The position numbers and the translations under genes were made by a program. Under the pieces are notes generated by a model that was given only the letters and a program-made list of their open reading frames with translations, did no database searches and had not been told where the DNA came from. Shown in pieces: positions 45,353-54,699 of a DNA stretch of 64,000 nt (position 1 is its first letter; each line of letters opens with the position of its first letter). The DNA is from Paenalicyclobacillus mengziensis. GTDB taxonomy: Bacteria; Bacillota; Bacilli; Alicyclobacillales; Alicyclobacillaceae. The stretch covers positions 3,448,001 through 3,512,000 of the forward strand of contig NZ_CP071182.1 of the NCBI RefSeq assembly GCF_017298635.1. The letters run 5' to 3'.

Positions 45353-46545
45353 TCTATTGTAGGAGCTCCGACTGTAAGAGCCCCGACGAATTCTTCAAAC
45401 ACAACATTCGCGATGGGCCAGGCTCTGTCTGTCAACCGATAGGTACCACTGTGTTCCTGAATCAATCCCTGGCCGGTCAGCCGCTGAATCTGCTCAAAAA
45501 AGACATCCTGGATTGACGCGCCGTGGCGCTGCCGGAACCGTTCAGCGCTCACTCCTTCACGTAACCGCAGCCCGAGCATCATCGTATCTTCTGCCGACTC
45601 CTCTGCAGACACCTGATGTGTATCAGCAATCGGCCGCATGCCAGCAGACAGCAACCGAGCATAATCCGTGAGCGCAGTCACATTTTCGTAGCGCCTGCCC
45701 CGGACGTAACCGTGCCCGCCAACCCCCGCAGCTAGGTACGGCTCGTTGTGCCAATAAACAAGGTTGTGTAAAGCTTCCTCTCCAGGGGTCGCGAAATTGC
45801 TGACCTCGTAGTGTACAAAGCCGTTTTCCGAAAGCATTTCCCGAACAAGCTCGTACATGTCAGCTTCGCTATCCTCACCAGGGAGTGGCAGCAATCCTTG
45901 TTCCTGCCACTTGTGAAACGGAGTTCCCGGTTCTACCTTCAGCCAATAAGCAGACACGTGCCGCACACCCATCTCTACAACCTGCTTGACGGCCTGTCTT
46001 ACCGAGTCGAGGGTCTGCTCGGGTAATCCAAACATCAAATCGAGGTTGATGCGCGAGAAGCCATGCCTAAGAGCGAGTTCAACGCTGCTCAAAATCGCGG
46101 CTTTGTCGTGCGTTCGACCGATGGCCATGAGCAAGTTTTCGTCAAAAGTCTGGGCGCCAAAGCTAATGCGGTTTACACCATATTCCCGCAGGACCACTAG
46201 CTTCTCCGCATCGACGGTACCGGGATTGGCTTCTACCGTAATCTCTGCATCACTCGCCAGGTTGAAATGCTGATGGAGCGACGCGAACACCTGTCCGAGC
46301 TCATTGGCGCTGAGGTACGTGGGGGTTCCTCCACCAAAAAACACAGTCTGCAGCGGCTTGTTCGTGTCTCGTGCAAGGAGTTCGAATTCCTGCTTAAGAT
46401 ACGAAACATATGCAGTAACCAGAGACCGCGGAGCGACATAGGTCGTGAAGTCGCAATAGAAGCAGCGGCTCTTGCAAAATGGGATGTGCACGTATAAAGA
46501 CGCAGGGTCCTGTTGATGCGTACTGTCGAACAGTTGACTTGTCAT
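45349..46545 (-). CDS. hemW: Heme chaperone HemW (radical SAM)
   Basis: A protein of 398 residues formerly called HemN-like. The radical-SAM motif [10 protein letters not shown] is intact, and the C-terminal HemN domain (~310-390) is present. Coproporphyrinogen oxidases have an extra Cys (CxxxCxxCxC) that is absent here, which fits HemW. It inserts heme into respiratory enzymes. It overlaps the lepA stop by four bases. Confidence 0.95.
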   Translation of the reverse strand: MTSQLFDSTHQQDPASLYVHIPFCKSRCFYCDFTTYVAPRSLVTAYVSYLKQEFELLARDTNKPLQTVFFGGGTPTYLSANELGQVFASLHQHFNLASDAEITVEANPGTVDAEKLVVLREYGVNRISFGAQTFDENLLMAIGRTHDKAAILSSVELALRHGFSRINLDLMFGLPEQTLDSVRQAVKQVVEMGVRHVSAYWLKVEPGTPFHKWQEQGLLPLPGEDSEADMYELVREMLSENGFVHYEVSNFATPGEEALHNLVYWHNEPYLAAGVGGHGYVRGRRYENVTALTDYARLLSAGMRPIADTHQVSAEESAEDTMMLGLRLREGVSAERFRQRHGASIQDVFFEQIQRLTGQGLIQEHSGTYRLTDRAWPIANVVFEEFVGALTVGAPTID

Positions 46546-48356
46546 TCCATCTTCAGGACAGCCATAAATGCTTCCTGCGGCACCTCGACGCTGCCAACCT
46601 GTTTCATGCGTTTTTTACCTTCCTTTTGCTTCTCAAGCAGTTTGCGCTTACGCGAGATGTCACCGCCATAACACTTAGCGAGCACGTTTTTGCGCATCGC
46701 ACGAATCGTTTCTCTGGCAACCACGCGGTTGCCAATTGCAGCCTGAATCGGCACTTCAAACATCTGCCTTGGAATCAAGTCCTTCAGTTTTTCGCAAAGG
46801 GCGCGTCCGCGAACGTAGGCCTTATCTCTGTGAACAATAAAAGACAAGGCATCGACAACTTCGCCGTTGAGCAAAATGTCGAGTTTCACCAGACTCGACG
46901 GTTGATACCCAATCAACTGGTAGTCAAACGATGCATACCCTCGAGTAGACGATTTCAGTCGGTCGAAAAAGTCATACACAATTTCAGAAAGCGGCAGTTC
47001 ATAGGTCAAGGTTACACGCGTCGCGTCAAGGTATTGCATATTCTTAAAGTTTCCGCGTTTCTCCTGACAAAGCTCCATGACCGAACCAACGTGATCGTTC
47101 GGAACAATGATGTCTGCCTTCACGTACGGTTCCTCCACATGATCGATCCGATCCGCTGGCGGCATTGCACTTGGGTTATCTATGTCAATCTGCGTTCCGT
47201 CCGTGTGGAACACCTTGTAGACAACAGACGGAGCGGTGGTGATAAGGGTCAGACCGTATTCACGCTCGAGCCGCTCCTGAACGATTTCCATGTGCAAAAG
47301 TCCGAGAAAGCCGCAACGAAAGCCAAAACCGAGCGCACTTGAAGTTTCGGGTTCATAAGACAGTGCGGCGTCGTTGAGAACCAGTTTCTCAAGCGCGTCA
47401 CGCAGGTCGTGGTACTCATTGCTGTCAACAGGATAGAGGCCACAGAATACCATCGGGTTGGCCCGACGATACCCTGGGAGCGGTTCAGCTGCCGGATGTT
47501 CGGCACTCGTGACCGTATCACCGACGCGGGTATCGCGAACGTTTTTGATGCTGCCCCAGAAGTAGCCCACCTCTCCAGGAGAGAGCCCGTCCATTGCCGA
47601 CATCACCGGCTTGAACGCTCCCACTTCGAGCACTTCGACCTCTGCTTTCGTTGCCATCATCCGAATGCGCATCCCGGGCTTTAAGGCTCCATTTACGACA
47701 CGTACGTAAACAATGACCCCTCGATACGGGTCGTAGTGGGAGTCAAACACCAGTGCCTGAAGCGGTGCATCCTTATCCCCCGTCGGGGGCGGTACCTTGT
47801 TCACAATTTGTTCAAGAATCTCTTCGATGCCGATACCCGCTTTGGCAGAAGCGAGTACTGCTTCACTGGCATCGAGGCCGATGATGTCTTCAATCTCCGT
47901 TTTTACCCGCTCGGGGTCTGCGCTTGGCAAGTCAATTTTATTGATAACCGGGAGAATCTCGAGGTCGTTATCAAGCGCCAAATACACATTGGCCAACGTT
48001 TGGGCCTCGATACCCTGCGCTGCGTCCACGACTAATAAAGCACCCTCACAGGCAGCAAGGCTGCGTGAGACCTCGTAGGTAAAGTCAACGTGCCCCGGGG
48101 TGTCAATGAGGTTCAAAACGTACTCCTGTCCGTCCTTCGCCTTGTAATCGATGCGCACCGCCTGCAGTTTGATGGTGATGCCTCGTTCACGTTCAAGGTC
48201 CATCTGGTCTAGCAGTTGGTCTTGCATGTCACGATCAGACACAGCACCCGTGAACTCAAGGATCCTATCCGCGAGGGTCGACTTCCCATGATCGATATGA
48301 GCTATGATTGAAAAATTTCGGATACGTGATTGTTTGTCGTCCAACGGGACCTGCAT
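46542..48356 (-). CDS. lepA: Elongation factor 4 (LepA)
   Basis: A ribosome-associated GTPase of 600-604 residues. G1 is [11 protein letters not shown]2 contains [13 protein letters not shown]3 is [12 protein letters not shown] and G4 is [11 protein letters not shown]. The C-terminal LepA-specific domain has [28 protein letters not shown] directly abuts the ATG at 48356, so a TTG twelve bases on (48344) may be the true start. Confidence 0.97.
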   Translation of the reverse strand: MQVPLDDKQSRIRNFSIIAHIDHGKSTLADRILEFTGAVSDRDMQDQLLDQMDLERERGITIKLQAVRIDYKAKDGQEYVLNLIDTPGHVDFTYEVSRSLAACEGALLVVDAAQGIEAQTLANVYLALDNDLEILPVINKIDLPSADPERVKTEIEDIIGLDASEAVLASAKAGIGIEEILEQIVNKVPPPTGDKDAPLQALVFDSHYDPYRGVIVYVRVVNGALKPGMRIRMMATKAEVEVLEVGAFKPVMSAMDGLSPGEVGYFWGSIKNVRDTRVGDTVTSAEHPAAEPLPGYRRANPMVFCGLYPVDSNEYHDLRDALEKLVLNDAALSYEPETSSALGFGFRCGFLGLLHMEIVQERLEREYGLTLITTAPSVVYKVFHTDGTQIDIDNPSAMPPADRIDHVEEPYVKADIIVPNDHVGSVMELCQEKRGNFKNMQYLDATRVTLTYELPLSEIVYDFFDRLKSSTRGYASFDYQLIGYQPSSLVKLDILLNGEVVDALSFIVHRDKAYVRGRALCEKLKDLIPRQMFEVPIQAAIGNRVVARETIRAMRKNVLAKCYGGDISRKRKLLEKQKEGKKRMKQVGSVEVPQEAFMAVLKME

Positions 48357-48643
48357 CCTCCTTGCAAACCGTTCGCCTTCGACCGCCCTGTTCGAGCCGG
48401 GCCAGTTTCGGGCCAGTTTCGGGCCAGTTTAAAGTCAGGCCTTTATGAAACAGGCCGCGCCCAAGGCGCGGCACCATCATCAAACGTCATTATATCATTC
48501 CCGGTTCACGAACGACAATGGGCGGAAGCGGTGAGAGTTCTGCGGTCAGTGGTGGGAGTTCTGTGGTCAGTGGTGAGAGTTCTGCGGTCAGTAAGGAACA
48601 TTCCCTTGGGATTGTAAGGAGTGCCGGGCAGGCAGGCAAGCAG
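48357..48643. repeat. Intergenic region with tandem repeats and hairpin
   Basis: No gene is seen. There are three exact 11-bp units CGGGCCAGTTT (48398-48430), a perfect 8-bp hairpin GCCGCGCC/GGCGCGGC (48454-48472) and three 21-bp units beginning GGTGAGAGTTCTG (48530-48592; the middle unit differs at two positions). Confidence 0.85.
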
Positions 48644-49318
48644 TCAGCCGGGATGGTGATGGAGGCCATCGTGGAGATGCGGCGTACCGCTTCTCATTGC
48701 CGCAAAAGAGTCCCAAGCTTCATATAGCACGAAGTAGAGGATGCCGAGGGCTGCGAGCGGATCGACCCACCAAAATCCAAACAGCCACTGCATCCCAAGC
48801 CCGAGTAGCAAAACCCAGGCCATATATGCACACGTCATGGTACATGCGGCGTCGCCAATTAAGGCATGGCTGTCGAGTTTGATGCCGACGCGACGCTTCA
48901 TCCCCGCTAACCACGGAGACACAATACTCGATATCGCCGCCAGGATGAGTCCGATGGTGCTGACCTGCATCGGTTGGCGTAGGGCAAAAGCCTGACCAGA
49001 ACGCCAGGCGATAAATGCAGCAAGGCCAAACAGACAAAACGCGACGATGCCTGTCGCAACACGTTCCAGGAGGGATGATCGATTCCCGCTCGACTCCGCC
49101 GGTGATAGAAATTCGATGACAAAACGCAGCAACAGGGCTAGGCCGGAGATGAGCTCGATAGCACTGTCCACGCTAAACGCGGATACGGCGAGACTACCAC
49201 TTATGTGCGCAGCCACGGCACCAACTGTGGCCTCAACCAGAGTCCACAAAACCGAAATGACCTGAACTTGCAACGCAACCTTTAACCACTTGCGACGCCG
49301 TTCCAAACTGATTGCCAA
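48644..49318 (-). CDS. Cation transporter, cation-diffusion-facilitator-like
   Basis: A membrane protein of 224 residues with about six helices. Family-type acidic motifs appear as SAFSVDSAIELISG in helix 2 and KLDSHALIGDAACT in helix 5, resembling the HxxxD metal site of CDF transporters but with Ser/Asp substitutions. The cytoplasmic C-terminal domain of classic CDFs is missing. The C-terminus is His-rich (HLHDGLHHH), a plausible metal-binding tail. The TTG start follows GAGGAGGG. Confidence 0.75.
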   Translation of the reverse strand: MAISLERRRKWLKVALQVQVISVLWTLVEATVGAVAAHISGSLAVSAFSVDSAIELISGLALLLRFVIEFLSPAESSGNRSSLLERVATGIVAFCLFGLAAFIAWRSGQAFALRQPMQVSTIGLILAAISSIVSPWLAGMKRRVGIKLDSHALIGDAACTMTCAYMAWVLLLGLGMQWLFGFWWVDPLAALGILYFVLYEAWDSFAAMRSGTPHLHDGLHHHPG

Positions 49319-49395
49319 AGTGGACCGCCCTCCTCAAGGAACGTGAATGCCATTGCGGTGCTGGGGCGCATCCCCTGACGTTGAAACGTATCGTG

Positions 49396-50094
49396 CTAGT
49401 TTGTCCCCGCGCCCTGCCCAAAAGCGCTACCCTGACTGGTTCCGGGTCCCTGGACACTGCTATTTCCCTGGGATGTACCACTCCCCTGGGCTGTACCACT
49501 CCCTTGAGCCGACGTTCCACTACCATTCGCCTGTTCCACAAAGAGTGTTTGCAGCAGCCCAGAGAGAAATCGTCCGAACATGTTCTGAACTTGGTTGCCA
49601 AGAGCAACGCCACCGGAATCGAGCCTGCCTGTGACTGGACTTTGCATGTTTCTAAGTTGCTCACTGAGCCGACTCGCGAGATCTTGACCCGTTTTCGCAG
49701 TCGGCTCAGATTGGGTACCCCCCTGTGACCGGGAAGTCGAAGGCGCATTATTGTTTCCCTGAATTGCTTGCGGATTCCATCCGTTACCACTTTGGTAACC
49801 CTGCCCATGTTGGGCCGCTGCTGGTGCTGGCGAAATGGTTCCACCGCTCCCGGACGACGGCGTCGCCAACGCAGGCACAGTGGTTGCCAGATTGCGGTGA
49901 TGCGTCAGAACGCTGATTCCTGCGGAGAAGATACCCAGGGCAGCTCCCATCATTCCGAGTAAGAGCAATGTGAACAGTACGATGGCCAGTGCGTGTTTGA
50001 CCGTCTGGCGAACCGACTGAAAGAGTTCGTTCACGAATCCCGCCTCATTCCTCGGGACCATCTCCTTCGGTCTCGTGCGAGACCTTTGTCCCAT
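49396..50094 (-). CDS. Unrecognised single-pass membrane protein with Ser/Gly/Gln-rich repeats
   Basis: About 230 residues depending on the start (ATG 50094 assumed; no start has a clear site). A basic cytoplasmic N-terminus is followed by one transmembrane helix (HALAIVLFTLLLLGMMGAA). The rest is predicted outside: low-complexity Ser/Gly/Gln/Asn, a helical block (QDLASRLSEQLRNMQSP), and a C-terminal array of (G)SGT(A/S)QGS repeats. I do not recognise a family. Position between lepA and gpr is where Bacillus has spoIIP/yqxA, but SpoIIP amidase motifs are absent. It is divergent from the lytic transglycosylase gene. Confidence 0.55.
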   Translation of the reverse strand: MGQRSRTRPKEMVPRNEAGFVNELFQSVRQTVKHALAIVLFTLLLLGMMGAALGIFSAGISVLTHHRNLATTVPALATPSSGSGGTISPAPAAAQHGQGYQSGNGWNPQAIQGNNNAPSTSRSQGGTQSEPTAKTGQDLASRLSEQLRNMQSPVTGRLDSGGVALGNQVQNMFGRFLSGLLQTLFVEQANGSGTSAQGSGTAQGSGTSQGNSSVQGPGTSQGSAFGQGAGTN

Positions 50095-50365
50095 GCCTGA
50101 TACATATGAGGCGGACGAAAAGATTATCACTCTAGTAACCTCTTTTTCATGCGAGAATCAAACGAGAATGAAGTCATGCCTGCCCATCAAGACAGGACTG
50201 GCCCGGGCTGGCCGGAGCAGGGTAGGTCCGAGCTGGCCGCCAAGGCAAATCCAGGCTGGCAGAGCCAAGGCAGGTGTCCGAAAATGGTGCAGGAATTCCT
50301 ATCAGGGGTGCAGAATGCTAAGGTTGAAAATGAATCGGCAACAGCTTTGAGAGGAGTTAATTTCG

Positions 50366-51238
50366 TTGAACCTTTCTCCAGCCTCTCCAAACGGAACCAA
50401 CATTGGACAAACCAATGTACCGCCTCAAACCAGCGGGTCAGGGCAAACAAGTCTCTTTAGTACAAGTACGGTCGGTCCGAGTGGCGTCGATATGAATGGC
50501 ATTGGCAGTGGGTCTTCGGCGAGCACGACGTTGGCGTCCTGGGCCGCTATTTTAGCGGAAATGCTAGACATGACGGCGATGGGTCAATCATTGTCCGCCT
50601 CGGTGGGTCAAACGTCAGCCACCTCGGTGGGGTCGTCGGTGGCTGCATCGTTTGGTCAATCACTTGCCTCGCCCACGGTCACCGGAACCAGCTCTCCCAT
50701 GAATTTGGCCGACTTTTGGCTCCAACAGGTGCTGGGACAATTGGGCGGGGCTGCTGCGGGGAACATCTTCTCCAACAAATCGGTCTCTTCGTCTGTCGCA
50801 AATGACCTTTTCCCAGGCATGAACGCGATGGCTGGAAGTTCAACCAATATTCCTTCACAAACCGTGGCCGATGCGGTGAATCAGGCGAGTACCGCGTTTG
50901 GATTGCCAGCTCAGCTCATCAATAGCGTCATCCAAACCGAGTCAGCGTACCAACCGAACGCTGTCAGTTCTGCCGGAGCCATCGGCTTAATGCAACTGAT
51001 GCCTGCCACTGCCCGTGAAATGGGGGTCCAGAATCCTTACGATCCGATTCAAAACATCTGGGGTGGCACGCGCTACTTGTCATCTCTTGTGAATCAGTTT
51101 CACGGTGATGTGAAACTAGCTGTAGCAGCCTACAACGCGGGACCAGAGGCCGTGGTTACGCATGGTGGCGTGCCACCATATCCTGAAACGCAGCAATACG
51201 TTCAAAAAGTGCTGCAGGGGGCCGGCATGGATATCTGA
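50366..51238 (+). CDS. Lytic transglycosylase (SLT domain)
   Basis: A protein of 290 residues. The first ~160 are Ser/Thr/Gly/Gln-rich low complexity with no classical signal peptide. Residues ~165-285 are an SLT/lysozyme-like domain with catalytic Glu192 in IQTESAYQPNAVS, then GAIGLMQLMPATAREMG and AAYNAGPEAV. It cleaves peptidoglycan glycan strands. The lack of a signal peptide recalls forespore or phage-like muramidases. The TTG start follows GAGAGGAG. Its orientation opposes neighbouring genes. Confidence 0.9.
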   Translation: MNLSPASPNGTNIGQTNVPPQTSGSGQTSLFSTSTVGPSGVDMNGIGSGSSASTTLASWAAILAEMLDMTAMGQSLSASVGQTSATSVGSSVAASFGQSLASPTVTGTSSPMNLADFWLQQVLGQLGGAAAGNIFSNKSVSSSVANDLFPGMNAMAGSSTNIPSQTVADAVNQASTAFGLPAQLINSVIQTESAYQPNAVSSAGAIGLMQLMPATAREMGVQNPYDPIQNIWGGTRYLSSLVNQFHGDVKLAVAAYNAGPEAVVTHGGVPPYPETQQYVQKVLQGAGMDI

Positions 51239-51300
51239 CAGCGACCCTTCGACAACCGAAGCCCCGCCGCTCTTCATCAACGGATCGGTGCGTGTGCACG

Positions 51301-51360
51301 AATGTTCATTTCAATGTTCATTTCAATGTTCATGTTAATGTTCATGTTAATGTTCATGTT
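51301..51360. repeat. Five 12-bp tandem repeats at the 3' end of gpr
   Basis: Two units AATGTTCATTTC and three units AATGTTCATGTT run head to tail, ending within the gpr stop codon. No terminator hairpin is visible here. Confidence 0.95.
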
Positions 51361-52543
51361 AATGTGTCACTTGCGCCGCTTCTTCCGCAGTAATGGCAGG
51401 ATGAAGCGCCATGTTCAATCCCTTCGCAAGCACTTCAGCTGTATCATCGACAAACTCGTCGACCTCTTTCGGAGTAACCATCAGGTTGTTCCCCAGTGGC
51501 TCCAGCAATTCCTGAATCAACTTCCATTTCTCTTGTGGGCTCAACTGATTGAACAACTCAGACGCCTGATTTCCAGGTACGGATTCATTGAGCTGCGTGA
51601 GCACAAGGTCAATTGCATCATTGGCGATGGTTGCTGCATGGACGACCGTCGGCACGCCCACCGCAAAAACTTTGCAACCGAGTGTTTCTTCGTTTAAAGC
51701 CTTGCGGTGGTTCCCCACTCCGGATCCGGGATGAATTCCCGAGTCCGCAATTTGAATGGACGCATTGACTCGGTTTAACGACAGTGAGGCGAGGGCATCG
51801 ATGGCGATAACGACGTCCGGTTTCACGTGCTCGACAATTCCCTCCACGATCTCGCTGGTCTCAATTCCCGTTACTCCAAGAACTCCCGGTAAGACGGCTG
51901 AGACTGTGCGAAAGCCATCACCTAGTGCGTCTGGCATGTACCGGAAGAGATGCCGCGTCACGAATAAACGCTCTACCACTTTTGGCCCGAGTGCATCTGG
52001 AGTCACATGTTCATTTCCGAGACCGACGACGAGTACTTTCGTGTTCTCGTCGAGATGGGCAAGCTTCCCCAACTCCTCTGCAAAGAGCCTTGCTACCTCA
52101 GCTTGTAACTGAGGGTTGCGCCTGCGAAGTTTGGGTACATCCAGAGTCGTGTATCTGCCAACCTGTTTGCCCATCGCACGCTCTCCGTTTTTGTTCAGTA
52201 CGTGGATCCGCGAGATGTGGACGTCCCCCACGTCTTCTGACTCTTCACGTACGCCCTTCACTGCCTCCCTAGCTTGCCTTGCAATTTCATGCGCCTCAAT
52301 CGCCATATCCGTGTAAGGGCTGTATGTACCAGTGGTGCTTGTGGCTGCGCTGTTGGTCGTTGGCGGATTTGTGGCTTCATGACTCGTGACTGCGCTGTTT
52401 ACGGCTCCACTATTTGCGGCTTCACGGCTCGTGGCTGTGTGCTTCGTGCCGCTCACACTTGCTGTATGACTGTTCTCGCTGTCTGGGTTCGCCACAGCGT
52501 TCGAATTGTTCTTCTGACCCTGGCGGGCGTTGGAACGTCCCAC
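51359..52543 (-). CDS. gpr: Germination protease GPR with extended N-terminus
   Basis: The aspartic-type endopeptidase that degrades small acid-soluble spore proteins at germination. The start GTG at 52543 follows GGAGGAGGG, giving 394 residues; the frame upstream would run into rpsT. The core opens YTDMAIEAHEIA and continues with GKQVGRYTTLDVPKL, VVGLGNEHVTPDALGPKV and VDTLAS-like VIAIDALASLSLNRV. About 76 residues of Asn/Ser/Thr/Ala-rich low complexity precede the core, far longer than the ~15-residue prosegment known from Bacillus GPR. The gene is divergent from rpsT, the conserved order. Confidence 0.95.
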   Translation of the reverse strand: MGRSNARQGQKNNSNAVANPDSENSHTASVSGTKHTATSREAANSGAVNSAVTSHEATNPPTTNSAATSTTGTYSPYTDMAIEAHEIARQAREAVKGVREESEDVGDVHISRIHVLNKNGERAMGKQVGRYTTLDVPKLRRRNPQLQAEVARLFAEELGKLAHLDENTKVLVVGLGNEHVTPDALGPKVVERLFVTRHLFRYMPDALGDGFRTVSAVLPGVLGVTGIETSEIVEGIVEHVKPDVVIAIDALASLSLNRVNASIQIADSGIHPGSGVGNHRKALNEETLGCKVFAVGVPTVVHAATIANDAIDLVLTQLNESVPGNQASELFNQLSPQEKWKLIQELLEPLGNNLMVTPKEVDEFVDDTAEVLAKGLNMALHPAITAEEAAQVTH

Positions 52544-52729
52544 AGGAATCCCTCCTCCGCAGTCGTTGCATTCACGACTAGCTTGTACCCATCGCGCTTG
52601 CTTATACAGAACGGTTGTGTGATGAACACCGAATAGCAGCAAAGAGCGACATTTTCGTTGCAGTACTAAAGCCCATGTGTTACACTCATTTTTGTCTGTA
52701 AACGATAGGCCATGCAAGGAGGTGAGACT

Positions 52730-52999
52730 GTGCCAAATATCAAATCGGCAGAGAAACGCGTTCGCGTTCATGCGCGCCGCTCCTTGCGTAACGTGTCCCT
52801 GAAGTCGGCGCTTCGTACATCCATTAAGAAATTCGAGACGGCTTTGGCGCAGAGTGACGTGAATCAGGCTCGCCTGGCTCTTCACATTGCGACCCGCGCC
52901 CTCGACAAGGCAGCGACAAAGGGTATCATCCACCGCAATGCAGCAAACCGCAAAAAGTCCAGGCTCACACGACGATTTAACGCCGCTGCCAACGCTTAA
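52730..52999 (+). CDS. rpsT: 30S ribosomal protein S20
   Basis: An 89-residue basic helical protein that binds 16S rRNA. It starts VPNIKSAEKRVRVHARRSL and contains ALDKAATKGIIHRNAANRKK. The GTG at 52730 follows AAGGAGGTGAG. A terminator follows 50 bases after the stop. Confidence 0.98.
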   Translation: MPNIKSAEKRVRVHARRSLRNVSLKSALRTSIKKFETALAQSDVNQARLALHIATRALDKAATKGIIHRNAANRKKSRLTRRFNAAANA

Positions 53000-53050
53000 T
53001 TGGCGAATCGGTTGTTAAAATGCATACGTGAGACAGCATGAGGAACGGAG

Positions 53051-53076
53051 AAAACGACCCGATGGGTCGTTTTTTG
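53051..53076 (+). terminator. Terminator of rpsT
   Basis: AAACGACCC-GAT-GGGTCGTTTTTTG: 7-9 bp stem, 3-base loop and six T. Confidence 0.93.
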
Positions 53077-53079
53077 CGT

Positions 53080-53540
53080 TTCTATCAGTATGCTTCTATC
53101 AGTATGATGAAGTTGATGGCCAGTGCATCCACCAGGGAACGATACTTTGTTGCGCTACACATATAACCCCCAGGGGTATATGGCAGCACTTAACGCTCAA
53201 TTTGCTCTCTACGTTTTAACCCCCAGGGGTATGTATCGAAGATAGCTATACCCTTGATATCCTTATTTGTCAACGGTAAGGGGTATCGTAATGGTACTTT
53301 TGTACTTTACGTCATTCAGGGTACCCCCGGGGCTGACCCTACAAGTATCATGTTGTATCCTAGAAATGCTTGCATACCCTGCTGGTTAGGCAGCTAACGA
53401 TATTTTTGTATCCTGGCGTCGGCGGTATACCCCTGTGACCCGGCGGCAAATCGGCAAACCGGCAAACTGGCAAACCGCGCTGCGGCACGGACTAAGCTCC
53501 CATTTTTCGGCTCCATCGTTCACCCCAGGTGACCTTTACA
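53080..53540. repeat. Convergent spacer with an array of CsoR-operator-like dyads and 8-bp repeats
   Basis: No gene is supported in these ~460 bases between the 3' ends of rpsT and holA. The dyad ACCCCCAGGGGT occurs twice (53166-53177 and 53219-53230), both followed by AT, 53 bases apart. Further half-site-like words are TATACCC (53247), AGGGGTAT (53279), GGTACCCCCGGGG (53320), ATACCC (53374) and TATACCCC (53426). Four 8-bp units GGCAAAYY follow (53445-53476). The dyads resemble operators of CsoR/CstR-type repressors. Confidence 0.7.
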
Positions 53541-54599
53541 CTACGAGGACTTTTTGCTCCAGGTGTACCCTCTTGCCCGTTTCACTTTATTCAGACAAGC
53601 AGCAACCACCCAATCAAGCGTCAGTTCTGGGTCACGGCGTCCTGATTTAACAGCGTATTCGGCGTCGGCAACGACCGTCAGCAGGGTTTCAATCGCCCGA
53701 GGTTCGACACCTTGGGCTTGCCGCTGTGCAACCTGGACCGCATAGGGATGCGCACCGGCTTCACTGGCAATTTGCTGCTGCGTGTACCCCTGGCTCGCGA
53801 GCGTCTTCGCATACCACATCAAGCGAAGCTGGCGCACCATCATGCCGAAAAGCGAAAAGGTATCGTGACCGGCACGAACGAGATCGGCCAAGGCCCGGTA
53901 CGAGCGGTCAGCGTTCCCTGTCACTAAGCCGTCGATCCACTCGAAGATATTGTCTTCCCCGGGCGAGGCGACAAGTTCCGCCACATCTGCCGTCTGGATG
54001 GCGCGACCACTTGTATACGTCCAGATTTTCCGAATCTCAGTCCTACTACGCGAGACTGAACCACACCGCCGCCAAAGTTCCACGAGTGCATCGTCTGAGA
54101 TCTTTATTCCGGATCGACCGGCAATCGATTGAACCATCTTCCGTCCCGGTACTTCTTTGGGTGTCGTACAGTCGATGACTGGGTACTGCTTTAACTTCTT
54201 CACTAACTTCTTGCGCTCATCCAGTTTGTCGGCCGTTACCGTCATCACCAGAATATTTTGCGGCACTGGGTTCTCGAGGTAATCCTCCAGTGCTTCTGTG
54301 GAATATTTGGTCCTTGATGCACCTTTGGACGCAGTTGCCGCAGAGACATCCGTCAGTTCCACGAGTTGAGTGGACGTAAATAAAGAGAGGCTCCGACAGG
54401 CAAGCAAAGCCTCACCTAAGCCTCCCTCATCAAAGGAGAATCGAGTTTTGTCAACGTCCGCGTCAGTGGTGGAAGTGAGCGTGTCGAGCAAGACACCGAG
54501 CCACTCTTCTACCAGTGCAAATTCAGGTCCGACACAGGTGTAAACGGGCGCATGTGGCTTGGTCTTCAATTCCTTTACAGCCTGATTCCAATCGAGCAC
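53541..54599 (-). CDS. holA: DNA polymerase III subunit delta
   Basis: The clamp-loader delta subunit of 352 residues that opens the beta ring. The N-terminal part has HAPVYTCVGPEFALVEEWL. The AAA+-like lid region (KKLVKKLKQYPVIDCTTPK) and C-terminal collar domain (LFGMMVRQLRLMWYAKTLA) are all present. The GTG start follows AAGGAGGGCG. The position downstream of comEC is conserved in Bacillales, though ndh has come between. Confidence 0.95.
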   Translation of the reverse strand: MLDWNQAVKELKTKPHAPVYTCVGPEFALVEEWLGVLLDTLTSTTDADVDKTRFSFDEGGLGEALLACRSLSLFTSTQLVELTDVSAATASKGASRTKYSTEALEDYLENPVPQNILVMTVTADKLDERKKLVKKLKQYPVIDCTTPKEVPGRKMVQSIAGRSGIKISDDALVELWRRCGSVSRSRTEIRKIWTYTSGRAIQTADVAELVASPGEDNIFEWIDGLVTGNADRSYRALADLVRAGHDTFSLFGMMVRQLRLMWYAKTLASQGYTQQQIASEAGAHPYAVQVAQRQAQGVEPRAIETLLTVVADAEYAVKSGRRDPELTLDWVVAACLNKVKRARGYTWSKKSS

Positions 54600-54606
54600 A
54601 AGCGCC

Positions 54607-54698
54607 CTCCTTGTTGCAGTTGACTCCCGATCTGTTCGGATCGACTGCAGTTACCTCCTTGCCATTCACTGCAGTTGACTCCTGATCCGTTGCGATCT
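54607..54698 (-). repeat. Duplicated leader/ribosome-binding-site module upstream of holA
   Basis: On the minus strand two similar modules occur, each with a GATC-N6-GATC mini-hairpin, RGGAGTCAACTGCA, and CAAGGAGG. The distal CAAGGAGG has no start codon behind it; the proximal one serves holA. Confidence 0.7.
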
Positions 54699-54699
54699 G

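Noticed and set aside
46479-47342. 287-codon plus-strand frame
   Set aside because: Antisense shadow of lepA.
49233-49844. 203-codon minus-strand frame overlapping the unknown membrane protein and the cation transporter
   Set aside because: Runs across two better genes, basic random composition and no start signals.
52544-52933. N-terminal extension of the gpr frame
   Set aside because: Would overlap rpsT and its promoter; the GTG at 52543 has a strong ribosome binding site.
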